DNA of 64,000 nt from Thalassovita autumnalis (GTDB lineage: Bacteria > Pseudomonadota > Alphaproteobacteria > Rhodobacterales > Rhodobacteraceae), in the NCBI RefSeq assembly GCF_001458255.1, contig NZ_CYSB01000040.1, positions 62,001 through 126,000 on the forward strand, given 5' to 3'. Positions 39,955-49,484 of the stretch are shown piece after piece. Each line of letters begins with the position of its first letter. The first letter of the stretch is position 1. The notes below the pieces were generated by a model. It did not search any database. It saw only the letters and a list, made by a program, of their open reading frames with translations, and was not told the DNA's origin. The translations under genes were made by a program, and so were the position numbers.

Positions 39955-40014
39955 GATCAAGACATTTGGGAGGCTACTCATGGCTATGAAGGCGGGCGGC
40001 TGGATCTGCCCTTT

Positions 40015-40929
40015 GTGGGGATTTCGACCTTTGGCAAACGGGTCTACCAGCCCGACTGGGACAAGCTGGAGGCAGACGTTGCCGTCATCGGCGCGCCTTT
40101 CGATGCGGGCACACAGTGGCGGTCCGGCGCACGCTTTGGCCCCCGCGCGGTGCGCGAGGCCTCAACCCTCTTCAGCTTTGGCCATGCCGGTGCCTACGAC
40201 CACGAGGATGAAGCGACCTATCTGCCCGGTTCTGTGAACATCGTGGATATGGGGGATGCCGACATCGTGCACACCGACACGATGAAGAGCCACGCCAACA
40301 TCGAAACCGCCGTGCGCACAGCCCTGCGGGCCGGTGCCCTGCCGGTGGTGATTGGCGGCGATCATTCGGTCAACATCCCCTGCATCAACGCCTTTGACGA
40401 TCAGGGCGACCTTCATATCCTGCAGATCGACGCCCATCTGGATTTCGTCGATGAACGTCACGGGGTGCGCTATGGCCACGGCAACCCGATGCGCCGCGCT
40501 GCCGAGAAATCCTATGTGACCGGGTTGACGCAGGTCGGGATCCGTAACGTCTCCTCCACCGCGAAGGAAGGCTATGACGCGGCACGTGAGATGGGATCAG
40601 ACATCCTCTCGGTGCGTCAGATGCGCAAACTGGGGCCCGAGGCAACCGCCGCCCGTATCCCCGAAGGCGCCAAGGTCTATGTCACCATCGACATTGACGG
40701 CTTTTGCCCCTCGATTGCCGCGGGCACCGGCACCCCCAGCCACGGCGGGTTCCTCTATTATGAGGTTCTGGAGCTTTTGCAGCAGGTTGCAGGCCGAAAT
40801 GAGATCGTGGGCATCGATCTGGTTGAGGTGGCGCCGGATTACGATCCCTCAGGCGGCACCCAGATTCTGGCGGCGCAGGTGTTGCTGAATCTCTTGGGCT
40901 TTATCTTCCACGAAAAAGGGCACCGTTAA
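40015..40929 (+). CDS. speB: Agmatinase / ureohydrolase family protein, N-terminus probably frameshifted
   Basis: Manganese ureohydrolase that splits a guanidino compound, classically agmatine, into an amine and urea. The visible core starts at GTG 40015 (304 residues) and has all metal-site motifs: GGDHSVN, QIDAHLDFVDERHG and VTIDIDGFCPS. GTG 40015 has no ribosome-binding site, and the in-frame text before it (HGYEGGRLDLPFVG) is clearly coding but runs to a stop without an ATG. A good GGGAGG-ATG pair at 39980 is in the wrong frame. The substrate could also be guanidinobutyrate or another guanidino acid. Confidence 0.85.
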   Translation: MGISTFGKRVYQPDWDKLEADVAVIGAPFDAGTQWRSGARFGPRAVREASTLFSFGHAGAYDHEDEATYLPGSVNIVDMGDADIVHTDTMKSHANIETAVRTALRAGALPVVIGGDHSVNIPCINAFDDQGDLHILQIDAHLDFVDERHGVRYGHGNPMRRAAEKSYVTGLTQVGIRNVSSTAKEGYDAAREMGSDILSVRQMRKLGPEATAARIPEGAKVYVTIDIDGFCPSIAAGTGTPSHGGFLYYEVLELLQQVAGRNEIVGIDLVEVAPDYDPSGGTQILAAQVLLNLLGFIFHEKGHR

Positions 40930-41061
40930 GAACGCGCACCCGACAAACTTGGGGAAAGTCCCGTGACATGACGCGGTTGAGGCGGCATATGCCGCCTTTC
41001 TCACTTTTCGCGCGTGGCTCTGCCGCTATGGTAGCCCCACGCGAACTAAGACCGGCACGCC

Positions 41062-43110
41062 ATGACCACTGATCCCCTTGTGATTTTCACGCCTTCGGGC
41101 AAACGCGGACATTTTGCCAAGGGCACGCCCATCCTTGATGCTGCACGGCAATTGGGGGTGGATCTGGATTCCGTCTGCGGCGGGCGTGGCATCTGTTCCA
41201 AATGTCAGGTGACCCCCAGCTTTGGTGACTTCCCTAAACACGGCGTCACCGTGGCCGAAGACGCGCTGTCAGACTGGAACGCGGTTGAGCAACGCTACAA
41301 GGACAAACGCGGCCTGCTGGATGGTCGCCGCCTGGGCTGTCAGGCCAAGGTTGAGGGGGACGTTGTCATTGACGTGCCGCCCGAAAGTCAGGTTCACAAA
41401 CAGGTGGTGCGCAAGGCAGCCGACACCCGGGTGATCGAAATGGCCCCGGCCACCCGGCTGGTCATGGTTGCGGTGGAAGAACCTGACATGCACGCCCCCA
41501 CCGGCGATTTTGAACGGCTGAAGACCGCACTTGCAGATCAGTGGCAGATCGACCGTGTTGAGGCCGAACTGCCGATCCTGACCAAGCTGCAACCGGCCCT
41601 GCGCAAAGGCGGCTGGCAGGTCACCGTGGCGCTGCATCAGGACCACAGCGAGGGTCCGGCACGGATCCTTGATATCTGGCCTGGCCTGGCCGAGCGCGGG
41701 CTTTACGGTCTAGCGATTGACCTTGGATCGACCACCATCGCGGCGCATCTCTGTGATCTGAGCGATGGCGCGGTCTTGGCCTCCTCTGGCGTAATGAACC
41801 CGCAGATCCGCTTTGGTGAGGATCTGATGAGCCGCGTCAGCTACGCGATGATGAACCCCGGTGGCGATCAGGAAATGACCCGCGCCGTGCGCGAGGCGTT
41901 GAACGGTCTGATCAGCGATCTGCTGAAACAGGCTGAAGTGCCCGCCGAACGGTTGATGGAGGCGGTGATCGTCTGCAACCCGGTGATGCACCATCTGCTG
42001 ATGGGGATCGATCCGGTGGAGCTGGGTCAGGCGCCCTTTGCGCTGGCCACCTCTGATGCGCTGTCCTTGCCTGCTACAGCGCTGGATCTGACCGCAATGG
42101 CGCCACAGGCGCGGATCTACGCCCTGCCCTGCATTGCCGGCCATGTTGGCGCGGATGCCGCTGCCGTGGCGCTGTCTGAGGCGCCGCAACGGTCCGAAGA
42201 TCTGGCGCTGATGGTGGATGTGGGCACCAATGCCGAAATCCTGCTGGGTGACACACAGGGGGTTCTGGCCTGTTCCTCGCCCACCGGTCCGGCCTTTGAA
42301 GGGGCGCAGATCTCCTCAGGGCAGCGGGCGGCACCGGGGGCGATTGAACGCATTGAGATTGATCCGGTCAGTAAGGAGCCGCGGTTCCGCATCATCGGCC
42401 TTGATATGTGGTCGAATGAAGATGGGTTTGCAGCAGCGGCGGCAGCCACGGGCATCACCGGCATCTGCGGGTCTGGCATCATCGAGGCGGTGGCGGAAAT
42501 GCGCATTGCCGGCCTGCTGGACCCCTCTGGCCTGATCGGATCGGCCGAGGCCACCGGCACCCCCCGCTGCATCCCCGACGGGCGCACCCATTCCTATCTG
42601 ATCTGGGATGGCTCCGCCGATGGTGGCCCTGTCATCACCGTGACGCAGGGCGACATTCGCGCCATTCAGCTGGCGAAATCAGCGCTTTATGCAGGCGCAA
42701 GGCTGCTGATGGACCAGCGCGGCGTCGACAAGGTGGATCGCGTGGTGCTGGCGGGCGCCTTTGGGGCCCATATCAGCGCCAAACACGCCATGGTGCTGGG
42801 AATGATCCCAGATGTTCCGTTGGACAAGGTGCAATCGGCCGGCAATGCCGCAGGCACCGGCGCGCGGATTGCGCTGTGCAACGTGAACGCGCGGGCTGAA
42901 ATCGAAAAACTGGTGCGCGACATCACCAAAATCGAAACCGCGGTGGAGCCCAAGTTTCAGGATCATTTCGTCGCCGCCAATGCGATCCCGCATGCCAGCG
43001 ATCCCTTCCCGGAACTGTCACAGGTGGTCACCCTGCCCGATGTCAACTTCAACACCGGCGGTGGTGATGGCGCTGAGGGTGGTCGCCGCAGACGGCGGCG
43101 GCGCGGCTAG
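41062..43110 (+). CDS. ASKHA-domain ferredoxin-like protein (RamA/DUF4445 family)
   Basis: 682-residue two-part protein. The N-terminal 2Fe-2S ferredoxin domain has Cys39, Cys45, Cys48 (CGGRGICSKC) and Cys93. The rest is the actin-like ATPase region with GLAIDLGSTTIAAHL, LMVDVGTNAEILLG and GSGIIEAVAEM. In methanogens and acetogens this family (RamA) uses ATP to reductively reactivate corrinoid methyltransferases. No corrinoid protein or methyltransferase gene is adjacent, so the partner is unknown. The C-terminus ends in a run of seven arginines before Gly, which is odd. The ribosome-binding site is weak. Confidence 0.88.
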   Translation: MTTDPLVIFTPSGKRGHFAKGTPILDAARQLGVDLDSVCGGRGICSKCQVTPSFGDFPKHGVTVAEDALSDWNAVEQRYKDKRGLLDGRRLGCQAKVEGDVVIDVPPESQVHKQVVRKAADTRVIEMAPATRLVMVAVEEPDMHAPTGDFERLKTALADQWQIDRVEAELPILTKLQPALRKGGWQVTVALHQDHSEGPARILDIWPGLAERGLYGLAIDLGSTTIAAHLCDLSDGAVLASSGVMNPQIRFGEDLMSRVSYAMMNPGGDQEMTRAVREALNGLISDLLKQAEVPAERLMEAVIVCNPVMHHLLMGIDPVELGQAPFALATSDALSLPATALDLTAMAPQARIYALPCIAGHVGADAAAVALSEAPQRSEDLALMVDVGTNAEILLGDTQGVLACSSPTGPAFEGAQISSGQRAAPGAIERIEIDPVSKEPRFRIIGLDMWSNEDGFAAAAAATGITGICGSGIIEAVAEMRIAGLLDPSGLIGSAEATGTPRCIPDGRTHSYLIWDGSADGGPVITVTQGDIRAIQLAKSALYAGARLLMDQRGVDKVDRVVLAGAFGAHISAKHAMVLGMIPDVPLDKVQSAGNAAGTGARIALCNVNARAEIEKLVRDITKIETAVEPKFQDHFVAANAIPHASDPFPELSQVVTLPDVNFNTGGGDGAEGGRRRRRRRG

Positions 43111-43190
43111 CCTACAATTGGAAATTGCAGCCTGATCCTGTATACTCCCCAGTATTTTCAACGAAGCCATTTTGAAAAACGGGGGGCGTC

Positions 43191-44387
43191 ATGTCGCGCA
43201 AATTGGTTGTCTGCTTTGATGGCACCGGCAATGAAATTGAAAAGAACGAAAGCAATATTCTGAGGCTCTACAAGTGCCTCAAACATGATGAAAACCAGCT
43301 GGTCTATTATGAACCCGGGGTCGGCACACTCTCCACCCGGCCCTTTGCCCGCAACAGTTTTGGCAAGGTCAAGCTGGCGCTGGGGTTGGCGGCGGGGCTG
43401 GGGCTGCATGAAAACGTCATGCATGCCTATAGTTTCCTCTGTCAGAACTACCGCGATGGTGATCGGCTCTACTTCTTTGGCTATTCGCGCGGCGCTTACA
43501 CGGCGCGTGTGCTGGCGGGGTTTATCAACGATTTCGGCCTTGTCGCCCCACATGAATTGCACCTGATCGGTCCGGTGTTCAAAGCCTGGCGCAAGCTGCG
43601 GCAGGGCGGGCCGAATGAGCAATATGCGCCTTTGCGGATCTCCCAGCAGTTTTTCCACATGCGCCACCCGTCGATCCGTTTCTTGGGCCTTTGGGATACG
43701 GTGTCCTCGATGATCCGGATCCGGCTGCGCTGGGGCACGTTTCTGGAGTTTGGCACCCATTCCAGCGTCGATGAAAACCCTTCGGTCAAGGCGGTACGCC
43801 ACGCGCTGTCCATTGATGAGGCGCGCCGTTTCTTCCGCCATCAGTTCTGGACGGAAGATCAAACATACTATGGCAACCGGTTCAAAACAAAGAACGATCC
43901 GCCGCCACAGGATGTCAAACAGGTCTGGTTCCCCGGCACCCATACCGATGTTGCGGGCAGCGTGCCCGAGGTCGAGGCTGGCCTGGCAAAAGTAACCATG
44001 CAGTGGATGCGGCAGGAGTTGGACGCGCTGGAGGTGGATAAGCTGGAATTCCGCGAACGTTATTATCAGCGCTACGTGATGGGCAAAGAGGATGAGGTCA
44101 CCCGCCGGATGAAGCTGCAGATCTCAGCCCCTTCGGCAACAGCCAAGCTGCACAGCCAGCTGACCTTCCCCAAGCCGTGGTTGCTGCTGGAAATACTGCC
44201 CCGCCTGACGCGGCGCAGCCGCTGGCCCAATCAGAAAGGTCTGTTTGGCTATTACTGGCCCCTATGCCAGCCGCGCTACATTCCACAGGGCGCTGACATC
44301 CATCCTTCGGCCTTCCAGCGACGGGAGGAATTGGCAGACTATGATCCCGTCAATCTGCAAGGGTTTCAGCAAAGGGAAGCGGAGTAA
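43191..44387 (+). CDS. DUF2235 domain protein, predicted alpha/beta hydrolase
   Basis: 398-residue protein with the DUF2235 signature at both ends of the fold: RKLVVCFDGTGNEIE at the N-terminus and FFGYSRGAYTARVLAG around the presumed nucleophile Ser99. The later block QVWFPGTHTDVAGS supplies the Asp/His region. The fold is shared with Tle1-type phospholipase effectors of type VI secretion, but no secretion genes or immunity gene lie nearby, and no signal peptide is seen. GGGG lies 6 bases before the ATG. Substrate unknown. Confidence 0.88.
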   Translation: MSRKLVVCFDGTGNEIEKNESNILRLYKCLKHDENQLVYYEPGVGTLSTRPFARNSFGKVKLALGLAAGLGLHENVMHAYSFLCQNYRDGDRLYFFGYSRGAYTARVLAGFINDFGLVAPHELHLIGPVFKAWRKLRQGGPNEQYAPLRISQQFFHMRHPSIRFLGLWDTVSSMIRIRLRWGTFLEFGTHSSVDENPSVKAVRHALSIDEARRFFRHQFWTEDQTYYGNRFKTKNDPPPQDVKQVWFPGTHTDVAGSVPEVEAGLAKVTMQWMRQELDALEVDKLEFRERYYQRYVMGKEDEVTRRMKLQISAPSATAKLHSQLTFPKPWLLLEILPRLTRRSRWPNQKGLFGYYWPLCQPRYIPQGADIHPSAFQRREELADYDPVNLQGFQQREAE

Positions 44388-44407
44388 GAAAAGGCAACCG
44401 GAACGTA

Positions 44408-44436
44408 TTGACCTTCCCGGCGGGCTTGGATACCTC
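44408..44436 (+). promoter_or_regulatory. Candidate promoter of tRNA-Gly
   Basis: TTGACC (44408-44413), 17 bases, TACCTC (44431-44436), ending 11 bases before the mature tRNA 5' end. The -35 element is good, the -10 element is weak. Confidence 0.4.
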
Positions 44437-44447
44437 AGGGGCAGAGC

Positions 44448-44521
44448 GCGGGTATGGTGAAATGGTATCATGCGAGCTTCCCAAGCTTAAGGTGCGGGTT
44501 CGATTCCCGCTACCCGCTCCA
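44448..44521 (+). tRNA. tRNA-Gly (anticodon CCC)
   Basis: Complete cloverleaf: acceptor GCGGGTA/TACCCGC, D stem GTGA/TCAT, anticodon loop TTCCCAA with CCC at 44480-44482, T arm GCGGG-TTCGATT-CCCGC, discriminator T and encoded CCA. The anticodon stem (CGAGC/GCTTA) has an outer C-A mismatch and a G-T wobble. It reads GGG glycine codons. Confidence 0.95.
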
Positions 44522-44665
44522 ACTCCCCCAACAGTTTCAATTGGTTGCCGACTGGCCTGTTTGGCCGATCGGTTTAACGTGCCAAGCGCGGATCGGATCT
44601 GCCCACCTTGCCCTTAGCGTCAAGCTGTGAAATGGATGGGGCTCACATCCAGAGATCGCAAGACC

Positions 44666-45730
44666 ATGACACCGCGCATGTTGGCCGCCACGCTGCTTTT
44701 GACCCTTCTGTCTGCCGGAGGGGGCTTTGTTGCATCGCTTACGCCGATGCCGCTGCCCTTTATGCTGGGCGCGCTTCTGACTTCAGGCGCAGTGGCGATG
44801 TTTCAAGCCCATCGCCTGCCGGACGGCTATGCCTACCCGATGCCGATCCGGATGTTTTTCATGGCCATCATCGGCGTCATGGTTGGCGCGCAGGTCACCA
44901 GTGAAATCCTGCAGCAGATCCCTGCCCTGGGCATTTCGATCATCGCGCTGACGCTGTTCACCGGGCTGGCCCATGCGACCAACTATCAGATTTTCCGCCG
45001 AATTGGCGGCTATGATCGCAGCACCGCGTTTTTCTCTGGCACCCCCGGGGGGTTGATGGAATCGCTGGCGATGGGTGAGGAGGCCGGTGCCAACCTGCAG
45101 GTTTTGACCATGCTGCAGTTCATGCGGATTATCTTGGTGATCTCACTGCTGCCGCTGGGGCTGTCGATCTGGTACGGCGTGCCGCTTGGCAGCGCCTCGG
45201 GCATTTCCACTGAGGTGGCACCAGTTGGACTGGACGCGGTGCCGCTGGCGCTGGCCGTTGGGGTTGCTGGCACCATTTTGGGCCGCTGGATCCGCCTGCC
45301 CGCCGGGCAGTTGACAGGCCCGCTGTTGGCGGCGGCAATTGTTTCCGGGACCGGACTGGCCCCGCTGCCGATCCCGCAGTGGCTGATCAATTCCGCGCAG
45401 GTGGTGATCGGTGCCTCACTGGGGCTGCGCTTTGCTGGCATGCGCGGCAAATCCATGCTGCGCGCGACCTGGCTGTCCTTCATGTCTGTGGCGGCGATGC
45501 TGAGCCTTGGCCTGGCCCTGGCCCTGCTGGTGGCGCATGTGACCGGCGTGAAGTTTGACATTCTGCTGATTTCCTACGCCCCCGGTGGTGTGACCGAAAT
45601 GGCGCTGGTGGCGCTTAGCCTTAATGCAAACCCCGCTTTGGTTACCCTGCATCACATTTACCGGATCTTCCTGACGGTGATCGGCATGGGGGTGGTGGCG
45701 CGCTGGATGGGGCTGCGGGGCCGCGGCTGA
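44666..45730 (+). CDS. AbrB-family membrane protein (PF05145 type)
   Basis: A polytopic membrane protein of about 354 residues with ten or so hydrophobic helices arranged as two similar halves. Each half carries a MLGALLTSG or TGPLLAAAI type turn and a VGAQ or IGASLG signature, as in the AbrB duplication family, which despite its name is not the Bacillus AbrB DNA-binding protein. Possible substrates are unknown; annotations as regulators of ammonia oxygenase genes are historical. The start is uncertain: ATG 44666, ATG 44636 and GTG 44627 are in frame and none has a strong ribosome-binding site. Confidence 0.85.
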   Translation: MTPRMLAATLLLTLLSAGGGFVASLTPMPLPFMLGALLTSGAVAMFQAHRLPDGYAYPMPIRMFFMAIIGVMVGAQVTSEILQQIPALGISIIALTLFTGLAHATNYQIFRRIGGYDRSTAFFSGTPGGLMESLAMGEEAGANLQVLTMLQFMRIILVISLLPLGLSIWYGVPLGSASGISTEVAPVGLDAVPLALAVGVAGTILGRWIRLPAGQLTGPLLAAAIVSGTGLAPLPIPQWLINSAQVVIGASLGLRFAGMRGKSMLRATWLSFMSVAAMLSLGLALALLVAHVTGVKFDILLISYAPGGVTEMALVALSLNANPALVTLHHIYRIFLTVIGMGVVARWMGLRGRG

Positions 45731-45837
45731 CGCTACGTCCTTTTCCTGCAATGACGCCGCCCGGCTTTGACAGGCTGTCAGCGAAGCGTTACCGAGTTAC
45801 TGAACACTTGTTCAATTCAACGGATGGGAGGCACCAC

Positions 45838-46596
45838 ATGGACATGAACAAAACCTGCGCAGTCATCACTGGCGGCGCATCGGGTCTGGGCGAAGCCACC
45901 GCGCGCGTCTTTGCCGAAGCAGGCGCCAAGGTCACCCTGCTGGATCGCGACACCACCCGTGGGCCGCAGGTTGCAGCGGAACTGGGCGGCACCTTTGTGG
46001 AAACCGATGTGACCGATGAGGCCTCGGTTCAGGCAGCCTTGAGTGCAGCCAAAGAGGCCATGGGGGGCCTCAACGCCGCCGTGAACTGCGCCGGCATCGC
46101 AATTGCAGAGACCACGCTGAAGAAAGACGATGGCATTCACAGTCTGGAAAGCTATCGCAAGGTGATCGATGTGAACCTCACCGGCACCTTCAACATCGCC
46201 CGCCTTGCAGCGGACGCGATGAAGGACAACGCGCCTGAGCCGGACGGCAACCGCGGTGTCATCATCAACACCGCCTCCATCGCGGCCTTTGACGGACAGC
46301 GCGGTCAGGCGGCCTACGCCAGTTCCAAAGGCGGCGTTGTTGGTCTGACCCTGCCCCTGGCCCGTGATCTGGCCCGCAATGGCATCCGGGTGATGACCAT
46401 CGCACCGGGCATCTTCATGACCCCGATGCTGGCCGGCCTGCCGCAAGAGGCACAGGACAGTCTGGCGGCTTCGGTCACCAACCCCAAACGTCTGGGCGAT
46501 CCGCGTGAATACGGCCGTCTGGCCAAGTTCATCGTCGAATGCGGTTACCTGAACGGGGAAACCATCCGCATCGACGGCGCGCTGCGGATGATGTGA
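45838..46596 (+). CDS. Short-chain dehydrogenase, 3-hydroxyacyl-CoA dehydrogenase type
   Basis: 252-residue NAD(P)-dependent short-chain dehydrogenase. Cofactor motif [12 protein letters not shown] lies at 11-22, NCAGIA near 82-87, and the catalytic triad Ser in INTASIAAF with Tyr and Lys in AYASSKGG. The inserted stretch between strand 4 and helix and the [13 protein letters not shown] loop resemble the type 10 hydroxysteroid / 2-methyl-3-hydroxybutyryl-CoA dehydrogenase group, so a role in short acyl-CoA oxidation is likely but inferred. GGGAGG lies 6 bases before the ATG; a terminator follows. Confidence 0.9.
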   Translation: MDMNKTCAVITGGASGLGEATARVFAEAGAKVTLLDRDTTRGPQVAAELGGTFVETDVTDEASVQAALSAAKEAMGGLNAAVNCAGIAIAETTLKKDDGIHSLESYRKVIDVNLTGTFNIARLAADAMKDNAPEPDGNRGVIINTASIAAFDGQRGQAAYASSKGGVVGLTLPLARDLARNGIRVMTIAPGIFMTPMLAGLPQEAQDSLAASVTNPKRLGDPREYGRLAKFIVECGYLNGETIRIDGALRMM

Positions 46597-46616
46597 TCCG
46601 ATCCTGAGCGAACGAC

Positions 46617-46644
46617 AAAGGCGGGCATCAGGCCCGCCTTTTTT
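46617..46644. terminator. Intrinsic terminator after the short-chain dehydrogenase gene
   Basis: AAGGCGGGC and GCCCGCCTT form a 9-bp stem with a four-base loop and six T's, between two convergent genes (46596 and 46684). Confidence 0.88.
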
Positions 46645-46683
46645 GTTTGTAGAACAGCTAAGGTTCCACCGAAAGCCGTCGCC

Positions 46684-48498
46684 TTAACCGGCGGCCTTCT
46701 CTTCCAACTCCATCCATTCCTCCTCAGCCTTGCCAAGCGCCTCCTGGCGTTCGACCAAGGCATCGGTGGCCTTCTGGAATTTCACCGGCTCCTTGGTGAA
46801 AAGGTCCGGATCCATCAGGAACTCCTCCAGCTTGGCAATCTCCGCCTCCAGCCGTTCGATCACCGCTGGCAGTTCCTCCAACCGGTGCTTTTCGGTGAAG
46901 GACAACCCTTCAGGCTTTACCGCCTCTTTCGCAGCGGGCTTGCTGTCTTTCTTCGGCTTAGCGGCCGCCTTCTCTGCCTTCGGTGCAGCCTCGCCCTTTT
47001 GCGATTGGTAATCGCTCCAGCCGCCGGCATAGACCGTGGCCCGCCCGTTGCCCTCCATCGCGATGGTGGTGGTTGCCACCCGGTCCAGGAAGTCACGATC
47101 GTGGCTGACCAGCATCACCGTACCATCAAAGTCATCCAGCAACTCCTGCAGCAGATCCAGCGTCTCAATGTCCAGATCGTTGGTCGGTTCATCCAAAACC
47201 AGCAGGTTGCTTTCCCGCGCCATCAGCTTGGCCAAGAGCAGCCGCGCCTTTTCACCCCCCGAAAGCGAACGCACCGGCGCCCGCGCCTGACGCTCATCAA
47301 ACAGGAACTCTTTCAGATAGCCGACCACATGTTTCGGCTGACCACGCACCATGACCTGATCGGCCTTGCCGGAAACCCGCATCTCAGGGTCGCCGGTCAG
47401 ACTGTCCCAAAGGCTCATCTCCGGGTCCAGCTGGGCGCGGCTCTGATCAAAGATTGCGGGCACCAGATTGGTGCCATGCACCACCGTGCCCTCATCCGGG
47501 GTTTCCTGCCCCATCAACATTTTCAACAGTGTCGTCTTACCCACACCGTTGGGCCCCACAAAGGCCACCCGGTCACCGCGCTGGATCTTGATGTCAAAGT
47601 TCTTAAGGATCGATTTATCGCCATAGGTCTTGGCGATGCCCTTGGCCTCAATCACCTTGCGGCCGGATTTCGGACCCGCCGTCAGCTCCAACGCCGCCGC
47701 GCCCTGCCGTTTGATCTGGCTGGAGCGTTCGTCCTTAAGCGCATGCAGCGCCCGCAGACGGCCCTGATTGCGCTTGCGCCGGGCCGAGATACCTTCGACC
47801 GCCCAGCGTGCTTCGGCCTTGATTTTGCGGTCCATCTTGTGGCGCGCGATGTCCTCTTCTTCCCAGGTCTTGTCGCGCCAAGCCTCAAAGGCGTCAAAGC
47901 CCTTCTCCTGCCGCCGCACCTGGCCCCGATCAATCCACAGGGTCGCCCGCGTCAATGCCCGCAGAAAGGCCCGGTCGTGTGAAATCAACACATATCCGGC
48001 CCGTGTGGTGGCCAGTTCGTTTTCCAACCAGGCGATGGCTTCGATATCCAGGTGGTTGGTCGGCTCATCCAGCAACATCAGTTCCGGCGCTTCCGCCATC
48101 AGCTTCGCCAAAGCCGCACGCCGCCTCTCACCACCCGATGCAGTTTCAACCGGCCGTGCCGGGTCAAACTTCAGCCCCTCACCGGCCATTTCCACGCGGT
48201 ACATCTCGGACGGTTCCAGTTCCGAAGCGGCAAAATCGCCCAGAGTGGCAAAGCCCTTCATCTCAGGCTCCTGCTCCATATAGCCGACGGACACACCCGG
48301 CGGCACCACGCGCAGGCCTTGGTCGGCCTCGACCAGACCGGCCATCACCTTCATCAGGGTCGATTTACCCGAGCCGTTGCGCCCCACAAGCGCCACCCGG
48401 TCACCGGGCTGCACCATCAGCGAGAGGTCGTGAAAAACAGGATCGCCGCCAAAAGTCAGCGAGATTTCGTTCAGTTGGAGCAAAGGAATACGTGCCAT
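46684..48498 (-). CDS. ABC-F family ATP-binding protein (Uup-like)
   Basis: 604-residue soluble protein with two ATP-binding cassettes, P-loops VALVGRNGSGKST (36-48) and VAFVGPNGVGKTT, each with its ABC signature (SGGERRRAALA and SGGEKARLLLA) and Walker B, and no membrane domain. The C-terminal tail is Lys/Ala-rich then a coiled coil, as in Uup, which in E. coli acts on ribosomes and DNA-related processes. The linker between cassettes is the expected charged P-site tRNA-interaction motif. Resistance function is not indicated. Confidence 0.93.
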   Translation of the reverse strand: MARIPLLQLNEISLTFGGDPVFHDLSLMVQPGDRVALVGRNGSGKSTLMKVMAGLVEADQGLRVVPPGVSVGYMEQEPEMKGFATLGDFAASELEPSEMYRVEMAGEGLKFDPARPVETASGGERRRAALAKLMAEAPELMLLDEPTNHLDIEAIAWLENELATTRAGYVLISHDRAFLRALTRATLWIDRGQVRRQEKGFDAFEAWRDKTWEEEDIARHKMDRKIKAEARWAVEGISARRKRNQGRLRALHALKDERSSQIKRQGAAALELTAGPKSGRKVIEAKGIAKTYGDKSILKNFDIKIQRGDRVAFVGPNGVGKTTLLKMLMGQETPDEGTVVHGTNLVPAIFDQSRAQLDPEMSLWDSLTGDPEMRVSGKADQVMVRGQPKHVVGYLKEFLFDERQARAPVRSLSGGEKARLLLAKLMARESNLLVLDEPTNDLDIETLDLLQELLDDFDGTVMLVSHDRDFLDRVATTTIAMEGNGRATVYAGGWSDYQSQKGEAAPKAEKAAAKPKKDSKPAAKEAVKPEGLSFTEKHRLEELPAVIERLEAEIAKLEEFLMDPDLFTKEPVKFQKATDALVERQEALGKAEEEWMELEEKAAG

Positions 48499-48625
48499 GC
48501 CCCGCTGCTACGTCAGCGACCCATTTAGGTCAAGCAAGCAGCGCGCCCGCGCCCTTTCATCGTTCCAAAAATACTCCGGGGGAATTGGCCGTCAGGCCAA
48601 GGGGGCAGCGCCCCAACCGCTCAAC

Positions 48626-49357
48626 CTACCCCGCCACCGCCCGCAGCAATTTCTTGCGGGCTGGTGGGATCGCCGCAATCTCAAGCCCTGTAAACACATG
48701 CAGCGTGTTCATCTGCCGGTCCACCACCGCATGATCACTGACCCAGCCGCCCATCATCAGATAGGTGCGTAGCAAGGGCGGCATATGGCGCATCGCCAGT
48801 TTCGCGTCCGGTTTGCGGCGCAGCCTCTCGGCAAAGCGAAAGACCTGCGGCGCCTTCACCCGTGGCAGCCAGCGCTTTGGCGCCAGGTGGCGATCCCGCA
48901 GCATGGCAAAACTGTCCAGGTAGTTCTCTTCATCGGTGCCATGAAAGGAGGAGCAGCCAAACAGCATCTCAACCCCCATCTCATCCACAAAACTTGTCAT
49001 CGCGCCCCAGGCCACCCGCAGGATATCGGGATCCTGCACCTCAGGGTGAATACAGAACCGGCCCATTTCCACCATCGGCCCTTCAAAATCGCGCAGGCCA
49101 GAAAGTTCGTAATACTGCGCCGAATAGCTCCGTTCGATTGCCGCACCGTTTTCAAACGGCAGCAGGCGGAAACAACAGACCAAACGGCCTGACCGCGCTT
49201 CTTCGACCAGAACATGCACACAGAGGTCATCGTAGCGGTCTTCGTCCAGACCCAGATGGCCATGAAACGAAAGATGTCTCAACGTCTGAGCCGCCCGGAG
49301 GTCGGCGTCGGTCTCAGCCAGGCGCGTCACATAGCGCCCTTTTTTCAGTGACAACAT
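48626..49357 (-). CDS. olsB: Ornithine-acyl[acyl-carrier-protein] N-acyltransferase OlsB
   Basis: GNAT-superfamily enzyme that N-acylates ornithine to lyso-ornithine lipid, the first step of phosphorus-free ornithine lipids. The 243 residues show RLAETDADLRAAQTLRHLSF near the start, CFRLLPFENGAAIERSYSAQ, and EMGRFCIHPE, all typical of OlsB. The second enzyme, OlsA, is not in the window. ATG 49357 was chosen for GGAG 7 bases upstream; an ATG at 49381 has none. Confidence 0.88.
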   Translation of the reverse strand: MLSLKKGRYVTRLAETDADLRAAQTLRHLSFHGHLGLDEDRYDDLCVHVLVEEARSGRLVCCFRLLPFENGAAIERSYSAQYYELSGLRDFEGPMVEMGRFCIHPEVQDPDILRVAWGAMTSFVDEMGVEMLFGCSSFHGTDEENYLDSFAMLRDRHLAPKRWLPRVKAPQVFRFAERLRRKPDAKLAMRHMPPLLRTYLMMGGWVSDHAVVDRQMNTLHVFTGLEIAAIPPARKKLLRAVAG

Positions 49358-49484
49358 TGGCGGCTCCACCACTCTGCCCATTATAGCTAGTAGGCCCGGC
49401 CCTATCACGCAATAGATGTCACCCCGGTGACACTGGGCCCCGGGGTGCTGAGAATTCGAGCGCTGTGGCTGTTTGCAGCGCGTG

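Noticed and set aside
39980-40237. ATG with a perfect GGGAGG box inside the ureohydrolase region
   Set aside because: The frame reads away from the ureohydrolase and gives a Pro/Ser-rich sequence with no conserved motif. Kept only as part of the frameshift discussion.
48541-48600. Third copy of the 17-base repeat near 48566
   Set aside because: It shares only AAATACTC with the two exact copies and is followed by different bases, so it was not listed as a copy.
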